Positions 9,052 through 17,884 of a stretch of DNA of 64,000 nt are shown here, one piece after another; within the stretch, counting starts at the first letter, position 1; the number at the start of each line of letters is the position of its first letter. The DNA comes from Oscillospiraceae bacterium (lineage in GTDB: Bacteria; Bacillota; Clostridia; Monoglobales; Monoglobaceae). Where the stretch lies: NCBI GenBank assembly GCA_015068605.1, contig SVKF01000003.1, forward strand, positions 79,792 to 143,791, written 5' to 3'. The notes below the pieces were generated by a model. The model saw only the letters and a program-made list of their open reading frames with translations. It did not search any database and had not been told where the DNA came from. A program made the translations under genes and the position numbers.

Positions 9052-10545
9052 GTGGATAAAAAACAGTATTTATGTATAGATTTAAAAAGCTTCTATGCCT
9101 CTGTTGAGTGTGTTGAACGAGAGCTTAATCCCATGACAACAAATCTTGTTGTTGCCGATTCGGAAAGAACGGAGAAAACCATTTGCCTTGCCGTAACTCC
9201 AAGCCTTAAGGAATACGGAATTCCCGGCAGAGCAAGACTTTTTGAAGTTGTTCAGAAGGTTAAGGAGATAAACCGAGAGAGAAAGCGGAAAATTAAGAAT
9301 AAAGAATTTTCGGGCGAAAGCTATGATAAAACCGAGCTTTTGAAAAACCCTCATCTTGCGGTTTCATATATAATTGCACCGCCGAGGATGGCGCATTATA
9401 TAAAACACAGTACGGGAATTTATAATATATACCTAAAGTATGTTGCGCCGGAGGATATTCATGTTTATTCCATTGACGAGGTTTTTATGGATATAACAAG
9501 CTACCTCAAAAACGGGAAAATGACCGCAAGAGAAATGGCGTCAAAAATAATAAAGGATGTCCTAAAAACAACGGGAATAACCGCAACGGCAGGGATTGGA
9601 ACGAATATGTATCTTGCCAAGGTCGCCATGGATATTGTGGCAAAGAAAATTCCTGCAGACGAAGACGGTGTGCGAATTGCAGAGCTTGATGAAATGTCAT
9701 ACAGAAAAGAGCTTTGGGAGCATAAGCCGCTGAATGATTTTTGGCGGGTTGGCAGGGGTTACAGTAAAAAGCTTGAAGAACACAGGCTTTATACAATGGG
9801 AGACATAGCCAAGGCATCTCTTTCAACCTATGGCGAAAATCTTTTGTATCGCCTTTTCGGAGTGAACGCCGAGCTTTTGATTGACCATGCCTGGGGTGTC
9901 GAGCCTTGCACTATTGAGGATGTTAAATCCTATAAACCTGAAAATAAAAGTATCGGAGCGGGGCAGGTTCTCCATTGTCCCTACGATTTTCATAAAGCAA
10001 GACTTATCGTTAAGGAAATGACCGAGCTTTTGGCTCTTGATTTGGTGGAAAAAGGAGTTGTTACCGACCAGATTGTGTTGACGGTGGGATACGATATTGA
10101 AAACCTGAAAGGCGGAAATAATGGCTATAAAGGTGAAATCACAACAGATTTTTACGGCAGACAAGTCCCCAAGCACGCCCACGGCACAGCCAATATCGGC
10201 AGACATACCGCATCTGCAACAACTATGAAAAAGGCGGTAACAGAGCTTTTTGACAAAATAGTTGATGAAAATTTGCTTATAAGACGAGTAAATCTTTCTG
10301 CAAATCATATCTTGCGCAAGATAGAGGCGAAAAGCACGAAAACCTTTAAACAGCTTGATTTATTCACAAGCTATGACGAAATAGAGAAGGAGATAAGAGC
10401 TGAGGAAAGAGAGCTGAAAATTCAGGAAGCCACCGTGAATATCCGCAGAAAGTATGGAAAGAATGCGGTGCTTAAAGGAATAAATCTTCAGGAGGGAGCA
10501 ACAACTGTCGACCGCAATAAGCAAATCGGCGGACACAAGGCGTAG
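9052..10545 (+). CDS. Y-family DNA polymerase, UmuC/UvrX-like
   Basis: A 497-residue translesion polymerase. Seen: the N-terminal metal-binding Asp in CIDLKSFYASVE, the catalytic SIDE motif in YSIDEVFMDIT (about 143), the GIGTNMYLAKVAMD palm motif, a helix-hairpin-helix/thumb region and a little-finger domain. It starts at GTG 9052 behind an AAGGAGGCGG site. A TATAAT at 9024 is preceded by an extended TG element, while the -35 is weak. I see no Firmicutes LexA box (GAAC-N4-GTTC type), so SOS control is not supported by the sequence. The YolD-like gene begins 4 nt after the stop, as in the uvrX-yolD pairing of Bacillus elements. Confidence 0.93.
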   Translation: MDKKQYLCIDLKSFYASVECVERELNPMTTNLVVADSERTEKTICLAVTPSLKEYGIPGRARLFEVVQKVKEINRERKRKIKNKEFSGESYDKTELLKNPHLAVSYIIAPPRMAHYIKHSTGIYNIYLKYVAPEDIHVYSIDEVFMDITSYLKNGKMTAREMASKIIKDVLKTTGITATAGIGTNMYLAKVAMDIVAKKIPADEDGVRIAELDEMSYRKELWEHKPLNDFWRVGRGYSKKLEEHRLYTMGDIAKASLSTYGENLLYRLFGVNAELLIDHAWGVEPCTIEDVKSYKPENKSIGAGQVLHCPYDFHKARLIVKEMTELLALDLVEKGVVTDQIVLTVGYDIENLKGGNNGYKGEITTDFYGRQVPKHAHGTANIGRHTASATTMKKAVTELFDKIVDENLLIRRVNLSANHILRKIEAKSTKTFKQLDLFTSYDEIEKEIRAEERELKIQEATVNIRRKYGKNAVLKGINLQEGATTVDRNKQIGGHKA

Positions 10546-10549
10546 AATT

Positions 10550-10945
10550 ATGGGAAATTATGATGATATAATAAACCTTGAATATAAAAAGTCAACAAGT
10601 CGGAAACAAATGCCAAGAATTGATAGGGCGGCACAGTTTGCCCCATTTTCGGCTCTGACGGGCTATGACGGAGCGGTGAGAGAAACCGCAAGGCTGACGG
10701 ACAGACGGATTGAGCTTGATGAATATATGAAAGAGGAGATAAATGGGAAGCTTTTAAGTCTTTTGGAAAATGAAAATACGGAAGCGGAAATAACATATTT
10801 TGTCCCCGATAAAAGAAAATCGGGCGGAAAATACGAAACAAAAATCGGCATTGCGAAAAAAGTTAATGAGGTAGAAAGAACTCTTGTTCTGACCGACAAA
10901 ACCGAAATTTTTATTGATGACATATTAGAAATTGTGATAATATAA
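10550..10945 (+). CDS. yolD: YolD-like protein
   Basis: A 131-residue soluble protein with the family signature PRIDRAAQFAPFSALTGYDGAV near residues 20-42. The rest is an RNA/DNA-binding-like beta-rich tail (LVLTDKTEIFIDDILEI). Proteins of this family sit next to UmuC/UvrX-type polymerases and are predicted to be functional counterparts of UmuD. That role is an inference from context, not a demonstrated activity. The start is 4 nt after the polymerase stop, suggesting translational coupling. Confidence 0.85.
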   Translation: MGNYDDIINLEYKKSTSRKQMPRIDRAAQFAPFSALTGYDGAVRETARLTDRRIELDEYMKEEINGKLLSLLENENTEAEITYFVPDKRKSGGKYETKIGIAKKVNEVERTLVLTDKTEIFIDDILEIVII

Positions 10946-11070
10946 ATAGGAATCAATTATCTTATCACATATATTTTAGTAACATTTTTTCTTACATTAA
11001 CTAAGAAAAAAACAAAAAGCATATTAATTTTAAATGTTACAGCATAGCACCAATGATTTGTTGGGAAGTC

Positions 11071-11209
11071 GCCTTCTCCTCGAGGGGAAGGGGAACCGCT
11101 TGCGGTGGATGAGGTGGTGCAGTAAAATGCAAGATAATTCAACAGTTACATCTGTATTTTACACCTCATCAGTCTCACTGCATACCCAGCTTCCCCTCAA
11201 GGGGAAGCC
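11071..11209. repeat. MITE-like element with imperfect terminal inverted repeats
   Basis: The left end (from 11071: GCCTTCTCCTCGAGGGGAAG, continuing through GGTGGATGAGGTG) is an imperfect inverted match to the right end (CACCTCATC, continuing to TTCCCCTCAAGGGGAAGCC at 11191-11209). The arms are about 45 bp. There is no coding capacity. A further partial copy of the CCCTCAAGGGGAAGCC tip lies at about 11234-11249. Confidence 0.6.
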
Positions 11210-11269
11210 ATAAGGAGAGGTCGTAAGAGGAAGCCCTCAAGGGGAAGCCTGAAAATAGTAACCCATTTA

Positions 11270-11297
11270 TGCGCTGACTTTGGTTGGCGCATTTTTT
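11270..11297 (+). terminator. Conserved tetraloop hairpin with T6, copy 0
   Basis: Arms TGCGCTGAC and GTTGGCGCA (two wobble pairs) enclose a TTTG loop, followed by TTTTTT. It is the first of four related hairpins (11270, 11538, 11803, and minus strand at 53534). Confidence 0.6.
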
Positions 11298-11307
11298 ATT
11301 TTCGGGT

Positions 11308-11565
11308 GGGTATTTATTTTAAAAAACTATTGATAAATCATAAGGTTTGTGTTATAATAGAAAATGCCAAATGAATCAAATTTAATATATGAGGGTATTT
11401 GTAAGGGGATAATTGTATCTTTTTTTAGGAATAACTACACCAAGGAATTTGATAAAAACGCAAATTCTAACGGTGTGGTTGTGATAAATATCCTCACGTT
11501 TGATTTGTTTGGCGACAATTGGAGTTTGCGTTTTTTATGCGTCGGCTTCGGTTGGCGCATTTTTT
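11308..11565 (+). repeat. Promoter-attenuator repeat, unit B (candidate short transcript)
   Basis: The unit holds a strong promoter, about 200 nt of untranslated sequence and a terminator. Segment 1 (GAATTTG, 11445-11451) can pair with segment 2 (CAAATTC, 11461-11467). Alternatively 11454-11468 pairs over 15 bp with 11521-11535, whose end is a T-run. A tetraloop hairpin then follows at 11538-11559 (arms TGCGTCGGC and GTTGGCGCA, loop TTCG) with T6. No convincing ORF: the frame from ATG 11364 would be leaderless and matches no family. Confidence 0.6.
11330..11358 (+). promoter_or_regulatory. Promoter of repeat unit B
   Basis: TTGATA-17 bp-TATAAT. The promoter and about 40 bp around it are almost identical to the second copy at 11598-11626. 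Confidence 0.8.
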
Positions 11566-11575
11566 AATTTTCGGG

Positions 11576-11848
11576 TGGGTATTTATTTTAAAAACTATTG
11601 ATAAATCATAAGGTTTGTGTTATAATAGAAAATGCCAAACGAAGTTAATAATATAAAGAGGAATATTTTGTAAGGAATATTTTTGTTATTTGAGTACAAA
11701 TTTACAGTTAAAGAATTTGATAAAAATGCAAATTCCAAGGCTGTAGATTTGGATATTCCATTATTAGCTTTGTTTGGCGACAATCGGAGTTTGCGTTTTT
11801 TATGCGCTGACTTTGGTTGGCGCATTTTTTATTTTCGGGAGGATTTTG
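11576..11848 (+). repeat. Promoter-attenuator repeat, unit C (leader of lipoprotein gene)
   Basis: Same organisation as unit B. GAATTTG (11713-11719) faces CAAATTC, and the competing 15-bp pairing is 11722-11736 with 11786-11800. The tetraloop hairpin is at 11803-11824 (loop TTTG) with T6 to 11830. The ribosome site CGGGAGGA and ATG 11849 follow at once, so any termination here would gate the lipoprotein gene. Differences from unit B keep pairing through G-U exchanges. Confidence 0.6.
11598..11626 (+). promoter_or_regulatory. Promoter of repeat unit C, upstream of lipoprotein gene
   Basis: TTGATA-17 bp-TATAAT, identical to the unit B promoter. The predicted start is near 11633, giving a 5' leader of about 215 nt before the lipoprotein ATG. 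Confidence 0.8.
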
Positions 11849-12145
11849 ATGAGGAAAATAGTTGCTTTTTTGATGTTAATTTTTTTATTGACGGGATGTT
11901 CACCAAAGGAAGCGGAAAAAACATCGGTAGAAGATTACTCTGATGTATGGGAAGCTGAAGAGGATGAAAGTGAAGAAGTTGAAGATGTTGAAGAAAACCA
12001 ATATGTCGGGTCAATAAAATCCAATATATATCATATTCCTAATTGCAGCTGGGTTAAAAACATAAAAAAAGAGAATGAAATCCGGTTTGACTCCAAAGAG
12101 GAAGCAACATCAAGAGGATACCGTGGATGTTATACCTGTATGTAA
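11849..12145 (+). CDS. Small lipoprotein with Ada-type zinc-binding-like domain
   Basis: 98 residues. A lipoprotein signal peptide ends in the lipobox LLTGC (residues 13-17). An acidic linker rich in Glu, Asp and Ser follows, then a C-terminal domain (YVGSIKSNIYHIPNCSWVKN to GCYTCM) with Cys/His spacing like the metal-binding domain of Ada and of many secreted nucleases. Expected location: outer face of the membrane. Function unknown. The start at ATG 11849 is supported by CGGGAGGA; the open frame upstream to 11774 belongs to the repeat leader. Confidence 0.75.
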   Translation: MRKIVAFLMLIFLLTGCSPKEAEKTSVEDYSDVWEAEEDESEEVEDVEENQYVGSIKSNIYHIPNCSWVKNIKKENEIRFDSKEEATSRGYRGCYTCM

Positions 12146-12163
12146 AAAATAGGCGCAAATAAG

Positions 12164-12196
12164 GGCTATGGCAAAATCGTTTTGCCATAGCCTTTA
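12164..12196 (+). terminator. Intrinsic terminator of lipoprotein gene
   Basis: A perfect 13-bp stem, GGCTATGGCAAAA with its complement, a TCG loop, then TTTATT. Confidence 0.85.
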
Positions 12197-12238
12197 TTGT
12201 GTAACGAAAACCATGTGACAGTCGTGAAAGTCAAGGGA

Positions 12239-14023
12239 TTAAAGAAGGTCTTTCATTCTGAAAATCATAACAGCGGTTTCTGCACGAGTTGCAGTTGCAG
12301 ATGGTTTAAATGAATCGTCTTCATAGCCGTTTATAATTCCTTCTCTTGACAAAGCTGAAACTGCTTCCCGGGCATAATCTTTTATTTCTTCGCTGTCTTT
12401 GAAGAGGGAGTCGTTCCACTCACCCTTTTTAATAAGCTTTTCCGACAACAGAAATCTGTATATAATAACGGCGATATCCTGGCGAGTAATATTTAAGCGG
12501 GGCATAAATTGATTTTCGCCCAACCCGTTTACGAGGTTAAGCTTTTTAGCGATGCCGACTTCCTTATAAAAATAGTCGCCTTTCTTCACATCATCAAAAT
12601 TTTCAGAGAAATCGGCTGACTTACCGGTTGCACGAATGAGCATAAGGGTGAAATCCGCTCTTGTTACGGTTTTTTCGCTGCCAAAGCTTTTGTCTTCATA
12701 GCCTTTAACAATTCCGTCCTCATAGAGTCTTAATATTGCATTTTTAGCCCAGGGGAATTTATTAATATCCGTAAAAACCTCCGAAGGCTCATCCGATTTA
12801 TTTATATTTTCAGACATTTTCATCAGATTGTCATTCGAGGTCAGGCTTCCGTAACGATAGAACGCATAACCGTCAATATCGCACATACGAAGGTATTCGA
12901 TTTGGGCTGTAAGCTCGTTTATTCCGTTTTCCCCGTACCATGGGCTTGTTTGGTCGGTTGTGTCGGAGGCTCTGTATGCCGCAAGACCGGGGCAGAGCTT
13001 AACGGATGTATTTTTTGTCACATTTTTCCACCAGTTTGCAAGAATGGTAAAATCTGCAATTTCAAAGCCTCGGTGCCAGTAAATCTGAGGCATTATCCAG
13101 TCGATAAGATCTTCCTTAACCCAAAGCTTTGTGTCGGCATAGCAATTAAAATAAGTTTCAGAGCCGGAGGTTGCACTGCCGTCGGGGTGGTTTTTCTGAT
13201 TTGCCCATATTCCTGCAGGGCTGACACTGAAAATTAATTTTTCGTTTTCTTTATGGATTATAGTGGTTAGCTCTTTTATAAGGGCTGTGACATTATCTCT
13301 TCGCCATTCGTCAAGGTCTTTTCCGTTGCCATAGGCGGCATAGGCGTCGCCGTCCGAAAAGTTGCCGTCGGGATAGAAATAATCGTCAAGGTGAATTCCG
13401 TCCACGGCATAGTTTTTAATTATTTCATCAATCCCGTCTGCAACAAGCTTGCGAACCTCAGGGAGACCGGGGTTATAATACATTTTTCCGTCTGTGTGGG
13501 TTATCACATATTCGGGATGCAACAGGGCAGGATTATCCGGAGAAAATCCGTTTTCATCCCCTGCGGAGACGGTCACACGATATGGATTTATCCATGCGTG
13601 GAGAGCTAAGTCTCTTTTATGGGCGGATTCGATTGCGTATTTAAGTGGGTCACATCCGTTTTCGGGAGCTTTCCCCTGAGTGCCGGTCAGATACCTTGAC
13701 CATGGGAATATTTCCGATTTATAAAAGGCGTCGGAAGCAGGACGAACCTGAAAAAAGACTGTGTTAAGCCTTGCCTTTTTGCAGTTATCCATAATATCGT
13801 CAATTCTTTTCTTAATCTCTTTTTCAGAGGAGGTGTAACCCGACGGGAAGTCCAGTCCAAAGACCGTTGCAACCCAAACACCTCGGATTTCCGAGGTAGC
13901 GGTTTGGGCTGACGCAGGTTGCGGCGTTATGTATGTTATGAGAACAGACATCATTATACTGATGCTGATTAGGGCGGCAATTAGCCTGAAAAGGTTGATT
14001 TTTCTTGCCGTAATTTTCAACAT
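12239..14023 (-). CDS. GHL10-type glycosidase-like surface protein with three SLH domains
   Basis: 594 residues. A signal peptide (about 1-40, ending PASAQ) is followed by a glycosyl-hydrolase-like-10 domain (RGVWVATVFGLDFPS near 50, LHAWINPYR, GIHLDDYFYP, MPQIYWHRG). Three S-layer homology repeats occupy the last about 170 residues (KGYEDKSFG, NGLGENQFMP, NGYEDDSFKP). Family knowledge: GHL10 enzymes cleave glycan strands, including peptidoglycan in DigH, and SLH domains bind pyruvylated wall polymers. The protein should therefore sit on the cell wall. ATG 14023 is preferred; the frame extends upstream through the conserved leader, where an ATG lies in a hairpin loop. It follows the polyamine transporter operon. 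Confidence 0.88.
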   Translation of the reverse strand: MLKITARKINLFRLIAALISISIMMSVLITYITPQPASAQTATSEIRGVWVATVFGLDFPSGYTSSEKEIKKRIDDIMDNCKKARLNTVFFQVRPASDAFYKSEIFPWSRYLTGTQGKAPENGCDPLKYAIESAHKRDLALHAWINPYRVTVSAGDENGFSPDNPALLHPEYVITHTDGKMYYNPGLPEVRKLVADGIDEIIKNYAVDGIHLDDYFYPDGNFSDGDAYAAYGNGKDLDEWRRDNVTALIKELTTIIHKENEKLIFSVSPAGIWANQKNHPDGSATSGSETYFNCYADTKLWVKEDLIDWIMPQIYWHRGFEIADFTILANWWKNVTKNTSVKLCPGLAAYRASDTTDQTSPWYGENGINELTAQIEYLRMCDIDGYAFYRYGSLTSNDNLMKMSENINKSDEPSEVFTDINKFPWAKNAILRLYEDGIVKGYEDKSFGSEKTVTRADFTLMLIRATGKSADFSENFDDVKKGDYFYKEVGIAKKLNLVNGLGENQFMPRLNITRQDIAVIIYRFLLSEKLIKKGEWNDSLFKDSEEIKDYAREAVSALSREGIINGYEDDSFKPSATATRAETAVMIFRMKDLL

Positions 14024-14105
14024 ATTAATCTCCATTCCGCCGCTCTGCATCGGCTCAAATAGTAATAAATTTTCTCTTATCCGCAGAACAAAAATGATAA
14101 GAGAT
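14024..14105 (-). ncRNA. Kissing-loop leader RNA, copy 1 (upstream of GHL10-SLH gene)
   Basis: Read on the minus strand: stem P1 is CTCTTATC (14103-14096) with GATAAGAG (14081-14074) around a 14-nt loop. Stem P2 is GCCG (14054-14051) with CGGC (14042-14039) around loop ATGCAGAG. Loop-loop pairing is TTCTGCG with TGCAGAG, 7 bp with two wobbles. The 5' edge TAATCTC is complementary to GAGATTA, which overlaps the GGAG ribosome site. It lies between the potCD stop (14115) and the GHL10 start. Confidence 0.65.
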
Positions 14106-14114
14106 TATTTTTGC

Positions 14115-15962
14115 TTACTGTCCTCCGCTTGCTTTAATCTTTGTCCATTGAGATGAATAGTATTCCTTGATTGACTGTGCCTGATAACGGAATACCTCAT
14201 CTTTTTCGTAGCCCGTTCTTGGAGTGTAGGCATTTATTCCTTTATAATCCGTTTTTGTCATTTCGTCATAGGCTGACTGAATTGATGAACTGTAACCAAC
14301 TGCAGTTGTGTTTCTCAGCGCATTGTCTTTATCCAGTATAAAATTGATAAAGCTGTGTGCCAAATCGGTGTTGGTGCAATCCTGTGTTATAACCATTCCG
14401 TCATACCAGATGTTTGTCCCCTGTTGAGGCTCAAGATAAGCAAGATTTGGGTTCTCTGTTATAATATATGCGGCATCGCCGGAATATACAACCGCCATTG
14501 CCTTATTTCCGGAAATCATATTGTCTATAACATCATCACCGGCATAAACGGGAGCCATTGTTTGGCTTTGCTCCAACAGCCATTGATATGCTTCGTCAAT
14601 TTCCGATTTTTTGTCCGTGTTGAGAGAATAGCCAAGGGCTTTCATTGCAATCATAAAGGAGTCACGCTCCGAGTCATACATATAAATATCGCCCTTATAC
14701 TTGGTGTTTCGGAGAATATTCCAGCCTTCTTTAAGGTCGGCCTCGTCAACTTTGGTTTTATCATACAAAATTCCGACACTTCCCCAGAAATAAGGAACGG
14801 AATATTTGTTGCCCGGGTCATATTCTTTATTGAGAACGCTCGGGATAAGCCCCTTGGCATTAGGGATTTTTGAATAGTCAATTTCCCTGATTCGTTCCTC
14901 TTTTATGAGCCTTTCTATCATATAGTCGGAGGGGATTATTATATCGTAAACCTCGCCCGAATTTATCTTGGTATACATAGATTCATTGGAGTCAAAGGTT
15001 TCGTAAATTACCCGACAACCGTATTTTTCCTCAAATTCGTGAATTAAGTCCTCGTCAATATATTCGCCTGCGTTATAAATCTTTAATGTCTTGGAATTTG
15101 TGCTGTTGCAGGAGAAAATGAGAACACTGATAAGCAAAACAATACCCAAAAATGCGGCAATCTTGCTTAAATGCCTTGAAAGACGGGTTTTCTTGATTTT
15201 TGGTGCAAGATTGACAATCAATGTTATGGTGATAATCGCAACAATCAGTATGGTTGAAAGGGCATTCATCGTTGGGTTTGTTCGCTTTGTCATATTATAA
15301 ACCACAATAGAAATGTTTTTAACACCGTTCCCCGATACAAAATATGAAATAACAAAGTCGTCAATGGACATGGTAAAGGCGAGGAGAACACCGGCATAAA
15401 TTCCCGGTTTAATCATTGGAATAATAACCTTCCAAAGTGCCTGCCAGGGTGTTGCACCCAAATCGAGAGCGGCATTTGCAATATTGACATCAAGAGCTCT
15501 GACTTTAGGATAAACACTTGTTATAACATAAGGAGTACAAAAACAGATATGGGCTAAAAGCATAGTCATATATCCCTTTTGAATTGAAAGGGCTGAAAAC
15601 AAAATCATAAGCCCAACCGCCATAACAATATCGGGAATCATCATGGGAATATTGTTTATATTAAGTGTCCAGTCCCTTAAAACCTTGCGGCATTTTGAAA
15701 GACCGATTGCAGTCATTGTTCCGAGTATTGTTGAGATAACGGTTGAAATTATTGCGACTGTCAGGGAAACATAAACCGCAGACATAATTTCCGAGCTGTT
15801 AATCAGCTCGCTGTACCACCTCATTGAAAACCCCGTAAAATGTGTCAGGGATTTTGACTCGTTAAATGAAAATATAACGGTAACAAGGATTGGGAGATAG
15901 AAAAATGCAAAGCACAGGAAAATATAAAGTCCCGATGGAATTTTAGAGAGTTTTTTCATCAT
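14115..15962 (-). CDS. potCD: Spermidine/putrescine ABC transporter, fused permease PotC and binding protein PotD
   Basis: 615 residues. Residues 1-about 265 form an ABC permease with about six membrane helices and the EAA-type loop (ALDLGATPWQALWKVIIP). A further helix ending in VLIFSC (about 287) follows. The rest is a periplasmic-binding-protein domain of PotD type (LKIYNAGEYIDEDLIHEFEEKYG, then GSVGILYDKTKV). The fusion tethers the solute receptor to the permease. VLIFSC resembles an internal lipobox, but cleavage there is only a possibility. It starts behind AAAGGAGC and is the last gene of the potA-potB-potCD operon. PotCD fusions exist elsewhere in Firmicutes. Confidence 0.9.
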   Translation of the reverse strand: MMKKLSKIPSGLYIFLCFAFFYLPILVTVIFSFNESKSLTHFTGFSMRWYSELINSSEIMSAVYVSLTVAIISTVISTILGTMTAIGLSKCRKVLRDWTLNINNIPMMIPDIVMAVGLMILFSALSIQKGYMTMLLAHICFCTPYVITSVYPKVRALDVNIANAALDLGATPWQALWKVIIPMIKPGIYAGVLLAFTMSIDDFVISYFVSGNGVKNISIVVYNMTKRTNPTMNALSTILIVAIITITLIVNLAPKIKKTRLSRHLSKIAAFLGIVLLISVLIFSCNSTNSKTLKIYNAGEYIDEDLIHEFEEKYGCRVIYETFDSNESMYTKINSGEVYDIIIPSDYMIERLIKEERIREIDYSKIPNAKGLIPSVLNKEYDPGNKYSVPYFWGSVGILYDKTKVDEADLKEGWNILRNTKYKGDIYMYDSERDSFMIAMKALGYSLNTDKKSEIDEAYQWLLEQSQTMAPVYAGDDVIDNMISGNKAMAVVYSGDAAYIITENPNLAYLEPQQGTNIWYDGMVITQDCTNTDLAHSFINFILDKDNALRNTTAVGYSSSIQSAYDEMTKTDYKGINAYTPRTGYEKDEVFRYQAQSIKEYYSSQWTKIKASGGQ

Positions 15963-15983
15963 AATTGCTTGCTCCTTTCTATA

Positions 15984-16802
15984 TTATTCGTCTGTTTTGT
16001 CAAATTTTTCGGTCAGCTTTATGGCAATAAGCATAATTGCGGCAAGAACAAAGGATATTGCTCCACCGAAATTCCAGTCACCCACATGAACAAACTGACT
16101 TTCTATGAGATTTCCCACCATCATATAGCTTCCGCCGCCTAAAAGCTTCGGGATAACGAAGCTTGAAATGGAAAGAAGGAAAACCATAATAATACCGTTT
16201 ATAACGCCCGGAAGAGACAGCTTGAAAATAACCTTTTTAAAGGTCTGAAATTTGTTTGCCCCTAAATCATAGGACGCCTCGATAAGGGATTTATCCATTT
16301 TTGAGAGACTGGTGTGGATAGGAATAATCATAAAGGGTAAAAAATTACAAACAAGCCCCAAAATTACCGCAAAATCCGTATACATAAGAGTCATTGGCTC
16401 TATGCCGAAAAAGCCCAAAAACGAGTTGAAAAGCCCATTATCCGAAAGAATACTAATCCACGCATAGGTGCGAAGAAGCATATTAATCCACATGGGAATG
16501 GTTACCATAAGAATTAAAATAGACTGCACCTGCTCCGAGAAACGGGAAATAAGATATGCCATTATGTAACCTAAAGCAAGGCAGATTAAAACCGTTATAA
16601 TGCCGACTTTAAGCGAAGCCCAGAAAACGGATACATATGCCTGACTCAATATGTTTTTAAAATTATCAAAAGTGAAGGAAACGGTAAGAACCGAGTTTCC
16701 GTCGGTTGTGAAGGCATAAATCAAAATCATTATAAGCGGAATTACTATAAGAAGTGCCGCCCAAATGAGATAAGGGAGGATAAAATTCTTGTAAATTTTC
16801 AT
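15984..16802 (-). CDS. potB: Spermidine/putrescine ABC transporter permease PotB
   Basis: 272 residues with six predicted membrane helices and the cytoplasmic EAA loop ([21 protein letters not shown]) that docks on the ATPase. It is the inner-membrane partner of the PotC part of the fusion downstream. Start: ATG 16802 overlaps the potA stop as ATGA and has GGGGTGG upstream, so it is preferred to the ATG nine bases further upstream (16811). Confidence 0.93.
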   Translation of the reverse strand: MKIYKNFILPYLIWAALLIVIPLIMILIYAFTTDGNSVLTVSFTFDNFKNILSQAYVSVFWASLKVGIITVLICLALGYIMAYLISRFSEQVQSILILMVTIPMWINMLLRTYAWISILSDNGLFNSFLGFFGIEPMTLMYTDFAVILGLVCNFLPFMIIPIHTSLSKMDKSLIEASYDLGANKFQTFKKVIFKLSLPGVINGIIMVFLLSISSFVIPKLLGGGSYMMVGNLIESQFVHVGDWNFGGAISFVLAAIMLIAIKLTEKFDKTDE

Positions 16803-17866
16803 ATTGCCCACCCCATTGTATACATAACATGAATATCCTCAGGGCCGAAAGAAAGACCAACCTTAAGTCCCGGCTCAAAATAGTCGGTTGTGTGGATTTT
16901 ATAGGTTCTTATATCGGTCTTAACAAGAATTTCATAGTGAACTCCCTTGAAAACAACTGATTCAACAACGCCTTGAAGCTTGGTTTTGTTTATATAGTCA
17001 TCGGCTATTATGTCAATATCTTCAGGGCGGAGAACCACCTCAACCTCCTCGTTTTCATTAAAGCCTCTGTCAACACAAGGAAACTCAAAACCGTCAAACT
17101 TAACAAGACAGTCCTTGAGCATATTCCCCTCAATTATGTTCGATTCACCGATAAATGATGCAACAAAACGGTTTTCAGGCTCGTTGTAAATATCGATTGG
17201 AGTGCCGATTTGCTGAATTTCCCCGTCCTTCATAACAACAACCGTATCGGACATGGAAAGAGCCTCTTCCTGGTCGTGGGTAACATAAATAAAGGTTATG
17301 CCAACCTCCTGCTGAATTTTTTTAAGCTCGCTCTGCATTTCCTTACGGAGTCGTGCGTCAAGAGCGCCCAAAGGCTCATCCAAAAGCAAAACCTTCGGCT
17401 CATTAACAAGTGCGCGGGCGATTGCAATTCGCTGTTGCTGTCCACCCGAAAGAGAGGTAACATCTCTGTTTTCATAGCCCGAAAGACCAACTAAAGACAG
17501 CATCTTTTTAACCTTTTGCTCAATAACATCTTTTGGCATTTTCTTAAGGTGAAGTCCAAAGGCAACATTTCCGAAAACATCAAGATGCGGAAAAAGGGCA
17601 TATTTCTGAAAAACCGTGTTGACCTCACGCTTATAAGGGGGAACATTGGAAATATCAATCCCGTTGAATAAAACTTCACCCTTGTCAGGGTCCTCAAAGC
17701 CGGCAATTATGCGAAGAGTCGTAGTTTTTCCGCACCCGGACGGTCCGAGAAGAGTTAAAAACTCATTTTCATATATTTTAAGGTCAAGACCCTTTAAAAC
17801 CTGCTGTTCATCAAAAGTCTTGGTCAGTCCTTTAAGTTCAATTATGCAAACATCATTATTTTTCAT
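16799..17866 (-). CDS. potA: Spermidine/putrescine ABC transporter ATPase PotA
   Basis: 355 residues. Walker [10 protein letters not shown] (about 41), Q-loop [12 protein letters not shown] signature [15 protein letters not shown], Walker [13 protein letters not shown] and the H-loop THDQ are all intact. A C-terminal TOBE-type regulatory domain ([18 protein letters not shown]) is typical of PotA. It hydrolyses ATP to drive polyamine import through PotB and PotCD. It lies 18 bp downstream of the XRE-cupin regulator and overlaps potB. Confidence 0.95.
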   Translation of the reverse strand: MKNNDVCIIELKGLTKTFDEQQVLKGLDLKIYENEFLTLLGPSGCGKTTTLRIIAGFEDPDKGEVLFNGIDISNVPPYKREVNTVFQKYALFPHLDVFGNVAFGLHLKKMPKDVIEQKVKKMLSLVGLSGYENRDVTSLSGGQQQRIAIARALVNEPKVLLLDEPLGALDARLRKEMQSELKKIQQEVGITFIYVTHDQEEALSMSDTVVVMKDGEIQQIGTPIDIYNEPENRFVASFIGESNIIEGNMLKDCLVKFDGFEFPCVDRGFNENEEVEVVLRPEDIDIIADDYINKTKLQGVVESVVFKGVHYEILVKTDIRTYKIHTTDYFEPGLKVGLSFGPEDIHVMYTMGWAI

Positions 17867-17884
17867 AGCTAAATTGTCCTTTCC

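Noticed and set aside
11364..11567. 67-codon ORF in repeat unit B
   Set aside because: Leaderless start, no family match, and the part shared with unit C (LFGDN, SLRFL and GWRIF blocks) is the conserved RNA attenuator/terminator sequence read as protein.
11595..11825. 76-codon ORF on the minus strand of unit C
   Set aside because: Antisense to the attenuator repeat; its conserved residues follow the RNA pairing elements rather than a protein pattern.
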